A DNA stretch of 59,101 nucleotides from an uncultured bacterium. GTDB taxonomy: Bacteria; Bacillota; Clostridia; Lachnospirales; Lachnospiraceae. The position numbers and the translations under genes are program-made. The DNA is taken from contig CANPIC010000013.1 in NCBI GenBank assembly GCA_947574055.1, positions 1-59,101 of the forward strand, written 5' to 3'. Positions within the stretch are counted from its first letter, which is position 1; every line of letters starts with the position of its first letter. The notes under the pieces were generated by a model, which was given only the letters and a program-made list of their open reading frames with translations, was not told where the DNA came from and did not search any database. Positions 9,104 to 17,726 of this stretch are shown here, in pieces.

Positions 9104-10060
9104 TCAGGACTTGGCCCGTTTCCGTTTTAGTCTGCGGAGCACTCTGGCTTTGTCCTGACGTTCCTTAATCTTTCCGGCATCTTCTTCCGAGATAAACTTC
9201 AGCGTTTTTACAATGTAAATCCCATCTTCGTCGAAATCTTTGCGGATTCGTATTTTCCCTTTCATGTATCCATGTTTTTCACAATAAGACAGGCTATAAT
9301 AATGCTTTCCGTTGGGAGTGAACCATTTTATCTTCCGTTTCAGATTGCGGTGGCAGAAAAAACATTTTGTGCTGCACACTTCCCGGTCTTTGAAGGCTTC
9401 CTGTTTGTCAGGAAATTTACGGGAGATATATTTGGTGTAATTATCAAATACGATATGCACTTCCTGCCTGCGATCTGCCGGTTTATGGAACAGATCAAAA
9501 GACACATTTTTTTCCACTGCCCGGTCAAGTTTTTCCAGGACTTTGGCGGTATAATAGGCATCGCTGAAGGCCCGGTGAAAAGGGATATCTTTTTCAATGC
9601 CCAGGAAATCCACCGCATATTCCAGAGAGCGGCGGGACTTGCCGTCTTCGCAGCCGATGCTGAACAGCTTCTGGATATCCAGAAAAGGCATGGGGCCGTC
9701 AGAGAGCGGCGGCATATGGTAATAGGCCATATTACGCTGCAGTTCGGTGAGATCCAGGGGACCCCAGCTACAGAACATAATATCTTCCCCGCACCATGTC
9801 AGAAAGCGCCTGGCTACATGGACAAAGGAATCGCCGTTTTTTTTCAGTTCTTTCATCTGCAGGTGAATCAGATCCCGCGTCATCTTGTGCATTTCCCTGT
9901 AGACCTGGGGACGGATCAGTTCGTTGAATCGGTCAAGCATCTGCCTGTCACTGTTTAGTTTGACTGCGCCGATCTCAATGATCTCAAAGGGGATGGCCTT
10001 GTTCTCATGTTCGGGCAGGCTGCTTTGATTCCATTCCAGATCAAATAGGATATAATTCAT
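9104..10060 (-). CDS. DnaQ-like DEDD 3'-5' exonuclease with C-terminal Cys-rich module
   Basis: Protein of 318 residues starting 'MNYILFDLEWNQ', with the first two catalytic acids at Asp7 and Glu9 of a DEDDh nuclease. The later acids lie in 'FCSWGPLDLTEL' and 'FHRAFSDAYYTAKVL', where the histidine precedes the final Asp. The C-terminal third holds 'CSTKCFFC' and a later 'YCEKHGYMKGK', a likely zinc-binding element, then a basic tail. It resembles the KapD/exonuclease family of Firmicutes; substrate (RNA or DNA) unknown. Its ATG overlaps the stop of the debranching-enzyme gene by four bases, so it is the second gene of that transcript. Confidence 0.85.
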   Translation of the reverse strand: MNYILFDLEWNQSSLPEHENKAIPFEIIEIGAVKLNSDRQMLDRFNELIRPQVYREMHKMTRDLIHLQMKELKKNGDSFVHVARRFLTWCGEDIMFCSWGPLDLTELQRNMAYYHMPPLSDGPMPFLDIQKLFSIGCEDGKSRRSLEYAVDFLGIEKDIPFHRAFSDAYYTAKVLEKLDRAVEKNVSFDLFHKPADRRQEVHIVFDNYTKYISRKFPDKQEAFKDREVCSTKCFFCHRNLKRKIKWFTPNGKHYYSLSYCEKHGYMKGKIRIRKDFDEDGIYIVKTLKFISEEDAGKIKERQDKARVLRRLKRKRAKS

Positions 10061-12180
10061 TGTCGTCTGCTCCTTCCTGTAAATATGGCAACACTGCGTT
10101 CTTTCATTAAAAATGTATCATTGATCATGGGAGCAGCGTTTTCTTCATAAAAAGCGTCCATTCCGCGGGGGATTGCGGTATTGACTGTCAGATACCAGGA
10201 ACAGTATGTGGGCAGAAATGGCAGACGGATGGTTTCCGGTTCCCAGTAGGCATTGATACAAAGATAAACGATATCTTCTGTTTTGCGTTTTCTGTTATAG
10301 CCGGTATAGAGAATACCCACAGTCCTTGTATTTTCATTGGTCTCCCAGCGATCGGGTGCGCCGTTATGGACACTGATCGGGGCATAGCCGGTGCCGGACT
10401 GTTCCAGATCCATGCGGATCACCGGGTGTTTCTTACGATATGAGATCATAAAACGGAAAAAGCGGTAGATATCCTGGTTTTTGGTGAGCAGCTCCCAGTC
10501 CAGCCAGGAGATAATATTGTCCTGGCAGTAGGAATTGTTGTTGCCAAACTGTGTATTGCCAAATTCGTCCCCGGCCAGAAACATAGGGGTACCGCGGCTG
10601 CAAAGCAGGACGGCGCAGGCGTTTTTGATCAGCCGGTTGCGCAGTTCGTTGACAGCAGGATCATCGGTCTCTCCTTCAATGCCGCAGTTCCAGCTTCTGT
10701 TGTCGTCAGAGCCGTCGGTATTGTTCCAGCCATTGGCCTCGTTATGCTTCGTATTATAGGAATACAGGTCATAGAGCGGAAAGCCGTCATGACAAGTAAT
10801 GAAATTCACAGAAGAATCATATCCCCGTCCATAGGATTTATACAGATCAGGCGAGCCGGTAATGCGCAGTACCGCTTCCGGCGCTGCCCACAGATCCCCT
10901 TTCAGGAAATTACGCAGGCAGTCTCTGTATTTTCCGTTCCATTCCGCCCAGCGGTTCCAGGAAGGAAAAGTCCCCACCTGGTAGAGGCCGCCGGCGTCCC
11001 AGGCTTCCGCGATCAGCTTGGTATCTCCCAGTATGGGATCGAGGGCGAGCTGCTTTAACAGGGGCGGATTGTTCATGGGAGATCCGTCTTCGTTCCGGCC
11101 CAGTATGGTGGCCAGGTCAAAGCGGAACCCGTCAATGCGGTAATCCGTGACCCAGTAGCGCAGACATTCCAGTATCATCTGCTGTACCATCGGGTGATTA
11201 CAGTTCAGCGTATTGCCGCAGCCGCTGAAATTATAATAAGTACCATCCGGTGTCAGCATATAATAAATATTATTGTCGAATCCTTTGAATGAAATATAGG
11301 GACCACGTTCATTTCCCTCTGCGGTATGATTGAATACCACATCCAGAATGACTTCAATGCCATTTTTTTTCAGATCCCGGATGACCTCTTTCAGTTCCGT
11401 ACCTTCCCGGTTGTGTTCGCGGTCGGAATTGTAACTTGTATTGGGTGCAAAAAAGCTGACTGTATTATAGCCCCAGTAGTCCAGAAGCTGCCGCCCGTCC
11501 ACCATCCGCATATCTCTTGTTTCATCAAACTCAAAAATCGGCATCAGTTCCACCGCATTGACACCCAGATCTTTGAGGTAGGGTATTTTTTCACGCAATC
11601 CGGAAAAGGTGCCTCTGTGTGCGACACCGGAGGAAGGGTCCATGGTAAATCCTCTGACATGCAGTTCATAGATAATCAGATCTTCCATGGGGATCACGGA
11701 CTGTTTTTCAAATTCCCAGTCGAAGTTGTTGCGGACCACCCTCGCCCGGTAACCATTTTCATTGGAAGTAATGCCCCAGACACTTTGTCCGGCCACTGCC
11801 TTGGCATAGGGGTCCAGCAGAATATGCTTTTTGTCAAAGATCAGCCCCTTTTTCGGTTCATAGGGCCCGTCCAGCCGATAGGCGTATTCAAAATTTTCGA
11901 TATTGAGTCCAAATACGATCATCGAATATACTTTTCCGATCCGGTAGTGCTCAGGAAAAGGGATCGTGGCAAAGGGTTCTGCTTCCTCCCGGTTGTAGAG
12001 CAGCAGCTCGCAGGAGGTGGCATTCTGGGATTGTACCGTAAAGTTAACACAACTGTTGGAGAGCGCTGTGGCCCCGTTTTGGGTGTAGAATCCAGGCCTG
12101 ACCTCGTAGCCGTTGATGGTGTCCAGTACTTTCAGTTCTTGCAGAGGCATGATTGATAAAGTGTCCTGTTTTCTGATCAT
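10057..12180 (-). CDS. glgX: Glycogen debranching enzyme, isoamylase type (GH13)
   Basis: Alpha-1,6-glucosidase of 707 residues acting on glycogen limit dextrins. An N-terminal CBM48-like domain (about 1-140) precedes a GH13 barrel. The conserved regions are visible: 'DVVFNHTAEG' (region I), 'GFRFDLATIL' with the nucleophile Asp (region II), 'LIAEAWDAGG' with the acid Glu (region III) and 'ITCHDGF' (region IV). The frame is open to 12285, but the ATG at 12180 has a GAAAGAAGGGA site and fits the promoter at 12237-12265. No other glycogen genes are in the window; the cotranscribed exonuclease is an unrelated partner. Confidence 0.93.
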   Translation of the reverse strand: MIRKQDTLSIMPLQELKVLDTINGYEVRPGFYTQNGATALSNSCVNFTVQSQNATSCELLLYNREEAEPFATIPFPEHYRIGKVYSMIVFGLNIENFEYAYRLDGPYEPKKGLIFDKKHILLDPYAKAVAGQSVWGITSNENGYRARVVRNNFDWEFEKQSVIPMEDLIIYELHVRGFTMDPSSGVAHRGTFSGLREKIPYLKDLGVNAVELMPIFEFDETRDMRMVDGRQLLDYWGYNTVSFFAPNTSYNSDREHNREGTELKEVIRDLKKNGIEVILDVVFNHTAEGNERGPYISFKGFDNNIYYMLTPDGTYYNFSGCGNTLNCNHPMVQQMILECLRYWVTDYRIDGFRFDLATILGRNEDGSPMNNPPLLKQLALDPILGDTKLIAEAWDAGGLYQVGTFPSWNRWAEWNGKYRDCLRNFLKGDLWAAPEAVLRITGSPDLYKSYGRGYDSSVNFITCHDGFPLYDLYSYNTKHNEANGWNNTDGSDDNRSWNCGIEGETDDPAVNELRNRLIKNACAVLLCSRGTPMFLAGDEFGNTQFGNNNSYCQDNIISWLDWELLTKNQDIYRFFRFMISYRKKHPVIRMDLEQSGTGYAPISVHNGAPDRWETNENTRTVGILYTGYNRKRKTEDIVYLCINAYWEPETIRLPFLPTYCSWYLTVNTAIPRGMDAFYEENAAPMINDTFLMKERSVAIFTGRSRRQ

Positions 12181-12236
12181 AAGCGATCCCTTCTTTCCTG
12201 ATGCTGTTCCTATTATTTTCCATTCTATCATAAATG

Positions 12237-12265
12237 ATTCTATTTTCCTAGGAGGGATTTGGCAA
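12237..12265 (-). promoter_or_regulatory. Promoter of the glgX-exonuclease transcript
   Basis: On the minus strand TTGCCA (12265-12260), a 17-base spacer and TAGAAT (12242-12237). Transcription would start near 12230, about 50 nt before the chosen glgX start. It lies back to back with the trmB promoter. Confidence 0.65.
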
Positions 12266-12320
12266 AGCGGATACTGTGACCACATTTTTAACCAGATCTT
12301 ATTTTATCTGTATTGTATCG

Positions 12321-12349
12321 TTGATTTTGGGAATTAAGTGGTGTACAAT
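12321..12349 (+). promoter_or_regulatory. Promoter of trmB-trxA
   Basis: TTGATT at 12321-12326, a 17-base spacer and TACAAT at 12344-12349. The expected transcription start near 12356 lies after the first in-frame ATG of the trmB frame (12352), which supports the internal start at 12394. Confidence 0.7.
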
Positions 12350-12393
12350 ACATGGATAGAAATGGAAATAGGGAGATTAAAGGACAGGAAAGC

Positions 12394-13038
12394 ATGCGAT
12401 TACGGAATATTCCCGGTTCTCAGGAAAGGATCGAAAAGAGTCCGCTGGTGATCAAAGAGGCGGAAAAGACAAGGGGACTATGGAAGGAGTTATTTGGCAA
12501 TGATCACCCGCTTCATATTGAAGTGGGGATGGGAAAAGGTAAGTTTCTGATGACAATGGCGGCCCAGAATCCCGGAATTAATTATGTGGGTATCGAACGT
12601 TACAGCAGTGTACTCGTTCGGGCACTGCAGAAAATGGAACAGGAGCCTTTGCCCAACCTGGTGTTTTTGTGTATGGACGCAACGGAGTTGGAACTGGTAT
12701 TTGCCAAGGGAGAGGTGGCCAGAATCTATCTGAATTTTTCCGATCCCTGGCCCAAGGAGCGGCATGCCAGGCGCCGGCTGCCTTCGGGCGCGTTTCTGGC
12801 ACGCTATGATAAAATCCTGGAGCCGCAGGGGCGGATTGAATTTAAGACGGATAACAGAGCGCTGTTTGATTTCGCGGTGGAGGAACTGGAACCTGCAGGA
12901 TGGCGGGCGGAGAAGATCACATATGATCTGCATCACGATGAGGCGATGATGGAAGGCAATGTTATGACCGAATATGAGGAACGGTTTTCGGCGGCAGGCA
13001 ATCCCATCTGCAAGTATATAATAGGCAGGAATGTGTAG
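12394..13038 (+). CDS. trmB: tRNA (guanine-N7-)-methyltransferase
   Basis: SAM-dependent enzyme of 214 residues that makes m7G46 in tRNA. It starts 'MRLRNIPGSQERI' as is usual for TrmB. The SAM-binding glycine loop is 'HIEVGMGKGKFL', and the family signature 'NFSDPWPKERHARRRL' is intact, followed by 'FKTDNRALFDFAVEEL'. The start follows 'AGGACAGGAA'. Thioredoxin follows after about 40 bp and is probably cotranscribed from the same promoter, ending at the terminator at 13399-13443. Confidence 0.95.
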   Translation: MRLRNIPGSQERIEKSPLVIKEAEKTRGLWKELFGNDHPLHIEVGMGKGKFLMTMAAQNPGINYVGIERYSSVLVRALQKMEQEPLPNLVFLCMDATELELVFAKGEVARIYLNFSDPWPKERHARRRLPSGAFLARYDKILEPQGRIEFKTDNRALFDFAVEELEPAGWRAEKITYDLHHDEAMMEGNVMTEYEERFSAAGNPICKYIIGRNV

Positions 13039-13077
13039 AATAGGAAGATAGTAACAAAAAGAAAGGATGGATTAGTG

Positions 13078-13392
13078 ATGGAATACAAATTTACGGATGC
13101 TGATTTCGAAAAAGAGGTTTTGCAGGCGGATCTGCCGGTACTGGTGGATTTTTATGCAGACTGGTGTACCCCCTGTAAAATGATGGGGCCCATTGTAAAA
13201 GAACTGGCGGAAAAGTACGACGGGCGAATCCGCATCGGGAAACTGAATATTGATGAGAATCCAAATACCACGAATCAATATGGAGTGATGTCCATACCGA
13301 CATTTATCGTTTTTAAGAACGGGGAAAAGGTCACTTCCGTGACAGGTGCAGTTCCCAAAAACGAACTGGATTCCATGCTGCAGAAGATATAA
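13078..13392 (+). CDS. trxA: Thioredoxin
   Basis: Thioredoxin of 104 residues, a cytoplasmic disulfide reductant. The fold signature is complete: 'LVDFYADWCTPCKMMGPI' with the redox pair Cys-Thr-Pro-Cys, the cis-proline segment 'VMSIPTFIVFKNG' and a short C-terminal helix. The active site has Thr where most thioredoxins have Gly (WCGPC), a variation that can shift redox potential. A GTG three bases... one codon upstream (13075) is an equally spaced alternative start. No reductase gene is nearby. Confidence 0.93.
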   Translation: MEYKFTDADFEKEVLQADLPVLVDFYADWCTPCKMMGPIVKELAEKYDGRIRIGKLNIDENPNTTNQYGVMSIPTFIVFKNGEKVTSVTGAVPKNELDSMLQKI

Positions 13393-13398
13393 GGGACA

Positions 13399-13443
13399 GG
13401 GCTGCCACACCGACTGAGAGATCAGCGGCGTGCAGCTCTTTTT
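13399..13443 (+). terminator. Rho-independent terminator after trxA
   Basis: Arms 13399-13412 and 13426-13438 pair with one bulge and a G-T pair, followed by TTTTT. It separates the trmB-trxA transcript from the antiporter operon, although its T tail lies only some 20 bases before the first antiporter gene. Confidence 0.6.
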
Positions 13444-13460
13444 CACGGAGGTTTGGGGAT

Positions 13461-13925
13461 ATGTTTTTTGTGTTTCTCATATTGTGGATCATATTCAACG
13501 GAAATTTTACCTGGGAAATTTTCTGGTTCGGGGTAGCGATTGCCGGAGTGATGTACTGGTTTGTCTGCCGGTTTATGGGCTTTGATATGCATAAGGATCT
13601 GCTGATCTGGAAGCGCATATTTTTGCTTTTGCGCTATGTGATGATTCTGATTACGGAGATTATCAAAGCTAATGTATCAGCCATGAAGCTGTTGTTTTCT
13701 GAGCGTAATGAGATAGAGCCGGTGCTGGTGCGATTCCACACCACACTGCAGACAAAAGCGGCCAGGGTGCTGCTGGCTAATTCGATTACGCTGACACCGG
13801 GAACGATCACAGTGTCGCTGGAGGGGGACGAGTTGTCGGTACACTGTCTGGACAAGTCTCTGGCCGAGGGGCTTTCGGACGGGATTTTTGTAAAAGAATT
13901 GGAGAGACTGGAAAAGGTGAAGTAG
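13461..13925 (+). CDS. mrpE: Mrp-type Na+/H+ antiporter subunit E (MnhE/MbhA-like)
   Basis: Small membrane subunit of 154 residues. N-terminal hydrophobic helices (about 3-35 and 55-75) are followed by the MnhE soluble part with 'LLANSITLTPGTITVSLEGDEL', the most conserved part of the family. First gene of the operon, with a GGAGG site. In Mrp antiporters the E, F and G subunits form part of the cation-translocating membrane unit. The next start codon is two bases after its stop. Confidence 0.92.
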   Translation: MFFVFLILWIIFNGNFTWEIFWFGVAIAGVMYWFVCRFMGFDMHKDLLIWKRIFLLLRYVMILITEIIKANVSAMKLLFSERNEIEPVLVRFHTTLQTKAARVLLANSITLTPGTITVSLEGDELSVHCLDKSLAEGLSDGIFVKELERLEKVK

Positions 13926-13927
13926 AG

Positions 13928-14245
13928 ATGGATGCGTTAACGGAAGTGAGGAATGTTATCTTTGAGACGGCGCTGATTATTCTGGCTGTGATGCTGATGC
14001 TCTGCCTTCTGCGGGCGGTGCTGGGGCCGCGGGTGGCGGACCGGATTGTGGCCGTCAATATGATGGGGACGATGGTCATGGTCATGATTGCCATTTTGAC
14101 GGTAAAGATGGGGGAAGGGTATTTGGTCGATATCTGCCTGATCTATGCCATGGTCAGTTTTCTGGCAGTGATCGTCATCACGAAGGTGTATATGGGAGCG
14201 TACCGGGAAAGAAAGGAAAAGAAACGGGAGGATGGAAATGGCTGA
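13928..14245 (+). CDS. mrpF: Mrp-type antiporter subunit F (MnhF/MbhB-like)
   Basis: Membrane subunit of 105 residues with three TM helices. The family stretch 'RAVLGPRVADRIVAVNMMGT' contains the conserved DRI(V/I)A motif with an acidic residue at the membrane interface. Its stop overlaps the start of mrpG, so translation is coupled. The hydrophilic C-terminus (RKEKKREDGNG) is cytoplasmic by charge. Confidence 0.92.
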   Translation: MDALTEVRNVIFETALIILAVMLMLCLLRAVLGPRVADRIVAVNMMGTMVMVMIAILTVKMGEGYLVDICLIYAMVSFLAVIVITKVYMGAYRERKEKKREDGNG

Positions 14246-14561
14246 GTGGCTCTGTTTGATCGGGGGAACTTTATTTCTTCTTACGGGGATAGTGATATTC
14301 GCCATCGAACTGTACGGTGCATATCACTATCATTATGTCTTGAATCGCATGCATATGGCGGCTTTTGGGGATACATTTGGTATCGGTGTCTCTTTGCTGG
14401 GACTGATGATTATCAACGGTGTCAATTTTACCAGTCTGAAGATGCTGCTGGTCATTTTGTTTCTCTGGTGTGCCAGCCCGGTGTCTTCGCATTTGATTGC
14501 CCGGCTGGAAGTGGCGACGAATGAGGAACTGGAGACACATATGGAGGTGGAGCAGGAATGA
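14238..14561 (+). CDS. mrpG: Mrp-type antiporter subunit G (MnhG/MbhC-like)
   Basis: Membrane subunit of 107 residues with three TM segments. Family features are the short loop 'YHYVLNRMHMAAFGDTFGIG' (usually R-M-H-A-x-x-K-x-x-T-x-G in relatives) and 'LWCASPVSSHLIAR', which matches the P-V-(S/T)-(S/A)-H motif. The ATG at 14238 sits six bases after GGGAGG; an ATG two codons upstream is too close to that site. Overlaps the next gene by four bases. Confidence 0.92.
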   Translation: MAEWLCLIGGTLFLLTGIVIFAIELYGAYHYHYVLNRMHMAAFGDTFGIGVSLLGLMIINGVNFTSLKMLLVILFLWCASPVSSHLIARLEVATNEELETHMEVEQE

Positions 14562-14833
14562 ATGTCTTTGCGTATCTTTTGATGGGATTTCTGGTGCTGT
14601 GTGCCATTGCCGTCAGCCTTTCCCGCAATCTGCTGAACTCCATTCTGATCTATATGTCATTTAGTCTGATCATGTCCATGATCTGGGTGATTCTGGAATC
14701 CCCTGATCTGGCGATTACAGAGGCAGCAGTGGGGGCGGGTGTGACCAGCATCCTGTTTTTTGTGACGCTGAAAAAAATTCATGCCATAGATGAGAGGGAG
14801 AAGCGCAGGAAACATGAGCAGAAGAAAGAGTGA
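14558..14833 (+). CDS. DUF4040/MbhD-like subunit (equivalent to part of the MrpA C-terminus)
   Basis: Membrane protein of 91 residues with three TM segments. The motif 'SPDLAITEAAVGAGVTSILF' is diagnostic of the DUF4040/MbhD domain, which in canonical Mrp systems is part of the long MrpA C-terminus and in the archaeal membrane-bound hydrogenase is a separate subunit, MbhD. The conserved Glu in 'ITEAAVG' is implicated in ion transfer in these complexes. It starts in an ATGA overlap with mrpG and overlaps the next gene by 20 bases. Confidence 0.88.
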   Translation: MNVFAYLLMGFLVLCAIAVSLSRNLLNSILIYMSFSLIMSMIWVILESPDLAITEAAVGAGVTSILFFVTLKKIHAIDEREKRRKHEQKKE

Positions 14834-15794
14834 GAAAGAATACGAGAAAACCTTTGCCTGTCATTTTTTCCGTTGGCTGGACGGAGAGAAAGATCCTTTT
14901 ATCGGACAGGTGGAGATGCAGCAGCAGGAAGCCTTCCGGGAAGGGGAAGGGGATGCAGAGAGACGGCTGCAGGAGAAAAATATCCTGCTCAATCAGATTT
15001 ACGGGCGTAAAAAGAGCAGGAGTATCAGGAATCTGGAGCGGTTTTACAAGGTGGCGTCGGTTGTGTTCTGTGGGATTTTGATATATCTCCTTTTGCTGAC
15101 GGTATCTTTTCTGCCGCCGATCGGTGTGGCGCAGCGGCCGATCAATAATGAAGTATCAGCCCGTTATATTGAGAAAGGGCTGCAGGAAACCGGGGCCATC
15201 AATATTGTGAGCGGTATGATTCTTGACTACAGGGCCTTTGATACGCTGGGAGAGTCGCATGTGCTGTTTGTGGCTACAGTGACAGTGCTTATTTTGCTGC
15301 GGATGGATAAGGGAAAGAAGGACTATGCAGGGGTCAGTCTGGAAGAAGTGGAGGCCAACGACCGCAGATACGAACCGAAGAATGATGCGATTTTGCAGAT
15401 GGCGGCGTATCTTCTTGTACCTGTCATTATCATTTTCGGTGTTTATGTGATTCTGAACGGGCATCTGGGGCCGGGCGGCGGATTCTCCGGCGGGGCCATC
15501 ATCGGTGCGGGACTGATTTTGTATCTCAATGCTTTTGGATTTGAGAAAACGGAGCGGTTTTTTACAGAAAAGACCTATAAACGGATCAGCTTCTGTTCGC
15601 TGTCATTTTACTGTATTGCCAAAAGTTATTCTTTTTATACGGGAGCCAATCATATTGAGAGTATCATTCCCAAAGGGACGCCGGGTGCCATTTTGAGCAG
15701 TGGACTGATTCTGCCGCTGAATATTGCGGTGGGGCTGGTGGTGGCCTGTACGATGTACGCCTTTTATGTGATGTTCCGAAAAGGGGGATTCTGA
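14814..15794 (+). CDS. mrpB: Fused MbhE-like/MrpB (MnhB) antiporter subunit
   Basis: Membrane protein of 326 residues. A hydrophilic N-terminus of about 75 residues is followed by an MbhE-like part ('NNEVSARYIEKGLQETGAIN', 'VSGMILDYRAFDTLGES') and then an MnhB domain with 'YVILNGHLGPGGGFSGGAII' spanning the family glycine motif. In archaeal MBH the two parts are separate subunits E and F; in canonical Mrp the first part belongs to MrpA. The start at 14814 follows GCAGGA; the frame opens 8 codons earlier without a ribosome site. Confidence 0.88.
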   Translation: MSRRKSEKEYEKTFACHFFRWLDGEKDPFIGQVEMQQQEAFREGEGDAERRLQEKNILLNQIYGRKKSRSIRNLERFYKVASVVFCGILIYLLLLTVSFLPPIGVAQRPINNEVSARYIEKGLQETGAINIVSGMILDYRAFDTLGESHVLFVATVTVLILLRMDKGKKDYAGVSLEEVEANDRRYEPKNDAILQMAAYLLVPVIIIFGVYVILNGHLGPGGGFSGGAIIGAGLILYLNAFGFEKTERFFTEKTYKRISFCSLSFYCIAKSYSFYTGANHIESIIPKGTPGAILSSGLILPLNIAVGLVVACTMYAFYVMFRKGGF

Positions 15795-15796
15795 GT

Positions 15797-16168
15797 ATGG
15801 GTGTGAATTTACAGGCGAATATGCTGGAGGCGGTTTCTATGATTTTGTTCGGAATCGGTTTCGGGAATCTGCTTCTGCAAAAGAATCTGATCAAAAAGAT
15901 CATCGGACTGAATATCATGGATTCGGCTGTATATCTGTTTCTGGCCGAAAAGGGTTATATCCGGGGACGGGTGGCGCCGATTGTGGTGGATGGTGTGCAG
16001 AGTGTATCGGCTTATATCAATCCCATCCCCAGCGGACTGGTGCTGACGGGGATCGTGGTGTCCGTATCCGTGTCGGCGCTGATGTTGTCTCTGACGATCC
16101 GGCTTTACAGAAGGTATCATACACTGGATCTGGATCAGATTTCAATGATGATGAAGCGGGAGGAGTGA
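15797..16168 (+). CDS. mrpC: Mrp-type antiporter subunit C (NuoK-like)
   Basis: Membrane subunit of 123 residues with three TM helices, homologous to NuoK of complex I. Recognisable segments are 'GIGFGNLLLQKNLIKKIIGL' and 'PIPSGLVLTGIVVSVSVSAL', the latter close to the conserved 'PLPQALVLTAIVI' of MrpC. In place of the usual Asp-Pro before that motif there is an Ile-Asn-Pro. Starts two bases after mrpB. Confidence 0.9.
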   Translation: MGVNLQANMLEAVSMILFGIGFGNLLLQKNLIKKIIGLNIMDSAVYLFLAEKGYIRGRVAPIVVDGVQSVSAYINPIPSGLVLTGIVVSVSVSALMLSLTIRLYRRYHTLDLDQISMMMKREE

Positions 16169-16170
16169 AG

Positions 16171-17664
16171 ATGGATTTTGTATGTAATTTTCCGTTCTTT
16201 TCCATTCTGCTGACCCTGTTTTCCGGTACGATCTGTTCGATGCTGCCCCGCAGGGCCGCCAAATGGGTCAACACCGGAGTCATACTTGCGGCAGGAGGAA
16301 TGTCACTGGCACTGCTGATCTGGATGCTGTCCGGCGGAGAATGTTTTGTCTATCGGATGGGGCATTTTCCGGCGCCCTGGGGCAATGAGATACGGGCGGG
16401 GATTCTGGAAGCAGCCATGGCGCTGTTTTTCTGCCTCATCATGCTGTTGTCGATGTGGGGTGGGCGCAAGAAGCTGGACGAGGAAGTGGAGGAGAGCAAA
16501 CATAATCTGTATTATGTGCTGGTGAATCTGCTGCTTTCTTCGCTGCTGGCGCTTGTCTATACCAACGATCTGTTTACGGCCTATGTGTTTGTGGAGATCA
16601 ATACCATTGCCGCCTGTGGGCTGATTATGATCCGCCAGATCGGGCGGACGCTGGCGGCAGCAGTGCGGTATATGATTATGAGTCTGGTGGGCTCCGGGCT
16701 GCTGTTGATCGGTCTGTGTATGTTGTATGATCTGACAGGACATTTGCTGATGTCCAATATCCGGGAGCAGGTGGAGGTCATTATGGCAGAGGGGACCTAT
16801 GCCATTCCGCTGGTGATTACGGTGGCGCTGATGGTAGTGGGACTTGCCATTAAGAGCGCGCTGTTCCCCTTCCATGCCTGGCTGCCGGATGCGTACGGAT
16901 ATTCTACCATCTCTTCGGCGGCGATATTGTCATCGCTGGCTTCGAAGGGATACATTTTTTTGCTGATTAAGATTATTTACCGTGTGATCGGTTTTACGGT
17001 GTTTAATAATACACACATTATCAATGTATTGTTTGTGTTCGGGCTGATGGCCATGGTTTTTGGATCACTCAGCGCCATAAAGGAGAGCGGTATCCGCAGG
17101 ATGATCGCCTTTTCTTCCGTGGCGCAGGTGGGATATATCTATATGGGAATCGGCCTGGGGACGAAGGTGGGGATGGTCGCCAGTGTTTACCATATTTTTG
17201 CCCATGCGGCGGGAAAAGCACTGCTGTTTATCGCGGTTATAGGACTGACAGATGTGTCAGGTTTTAGCAGGCGGTTTATTGATCAGACGGGAGCGGGATT
17301 TCGGAATAAGATCGCGGGTATCGGTTTTACGGTAGGTTCGTTGTCTATGGTAGGTGTGCCGGTCTTTGCCGGATTTGTAAGTAAGATTTTATTTGCGCAG
17401 GCGGCGGTGAATAATAGTCGCAAGCTGTTGCCGACGATGATTGTTCTGGCGGTAAGTACTATTTTGAATGCCATTTATTTTATGAAAACGGTGATTCGGA
17501 TCTATACACCGGCGCCGGACTGCGGATTTGAAGGTGTGGCGCTGCGTAAGGAAAAACTGTATGCCCTGTCGATTCTGTTGTTTATTGCTTTGAATATTGC
17601 GCTTGGCATGTCTTCTCAGCCGGTGGTGGACGCGATTTCCACGGGCCTGGATATGTTTGGGTAG
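16171..17664 (+). CDS. mrpD: Proton-conducting antiporter subunit (MrpD/NuoN-like), copy 1
   Basis: Polytopic membrane protein of 497 residues, about 14 TM helices. It has the antiporter-family hallmarks: a Glu in the TM5 segment 'YVFVEINTIAACG', a Lys in TM7 'AIKSALFPFHAWLPDAYGYS' and a further Lys in 'SSLASKGYIFLL'. 'IRRMIAFSSVAQVGYIYMG' and 'HIFAHAAGKALLF' match MrpD/NuoN TM11-12. An ATG at 16171 is preferred over a GTG at 16165 because of the GGGAGGA site. Position in the operon corresponds to MrpD/MbhH. Confidence 0.9.
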   Translation: MDFVCNFPFFSILLTLFSGTICSMLPRRAAKWVNTGVILAAGGMSLALLIWMLSGGECFVYRMGHFPAPWGNEIRAGILEAAMALFFCLIMLLSMWGGRKKLDEEVEESKHNLYYVLVNLLLSSLLALVYTNDLFTAYVFVEINTIAACGLIMIRQIGRTLAAAVRYMIMSLVGSGLLLIGLCMLYDLTGHLLMSNIREQVEVIMAEGTYAIPLVITVALMVVGLAIKSALFPFHAWLPDAYGYSTISSAAILSSLASKGYIFLLIKIIYRVIGFTVFNNTHIINVLFVFGLMAMVFGSLSAIKESGIRRMIAFSSVAQVGYIYMGIGLGTKVGMVASVYHIFAHAAGKALLFIAVIGLTDVSGFSRRFIDQTGAGFRNKIAGIGFTVGSLSMVGVPVFAGFVSKILFAQAAVNNSRKLLPTMIVLAVSTILNAIYFMKTVIRIYTPAPDCGFEGVALRKEKLYALSILLFIALNIALGMSSQPVVDAISTGLDMFG

Positions 17665-17726
17665 TAACGAGGCAGAACGGGTCTGCGCACTTGCTGCGCT
17701 GATACTAAGAGTAGGAGGAATGTGAG

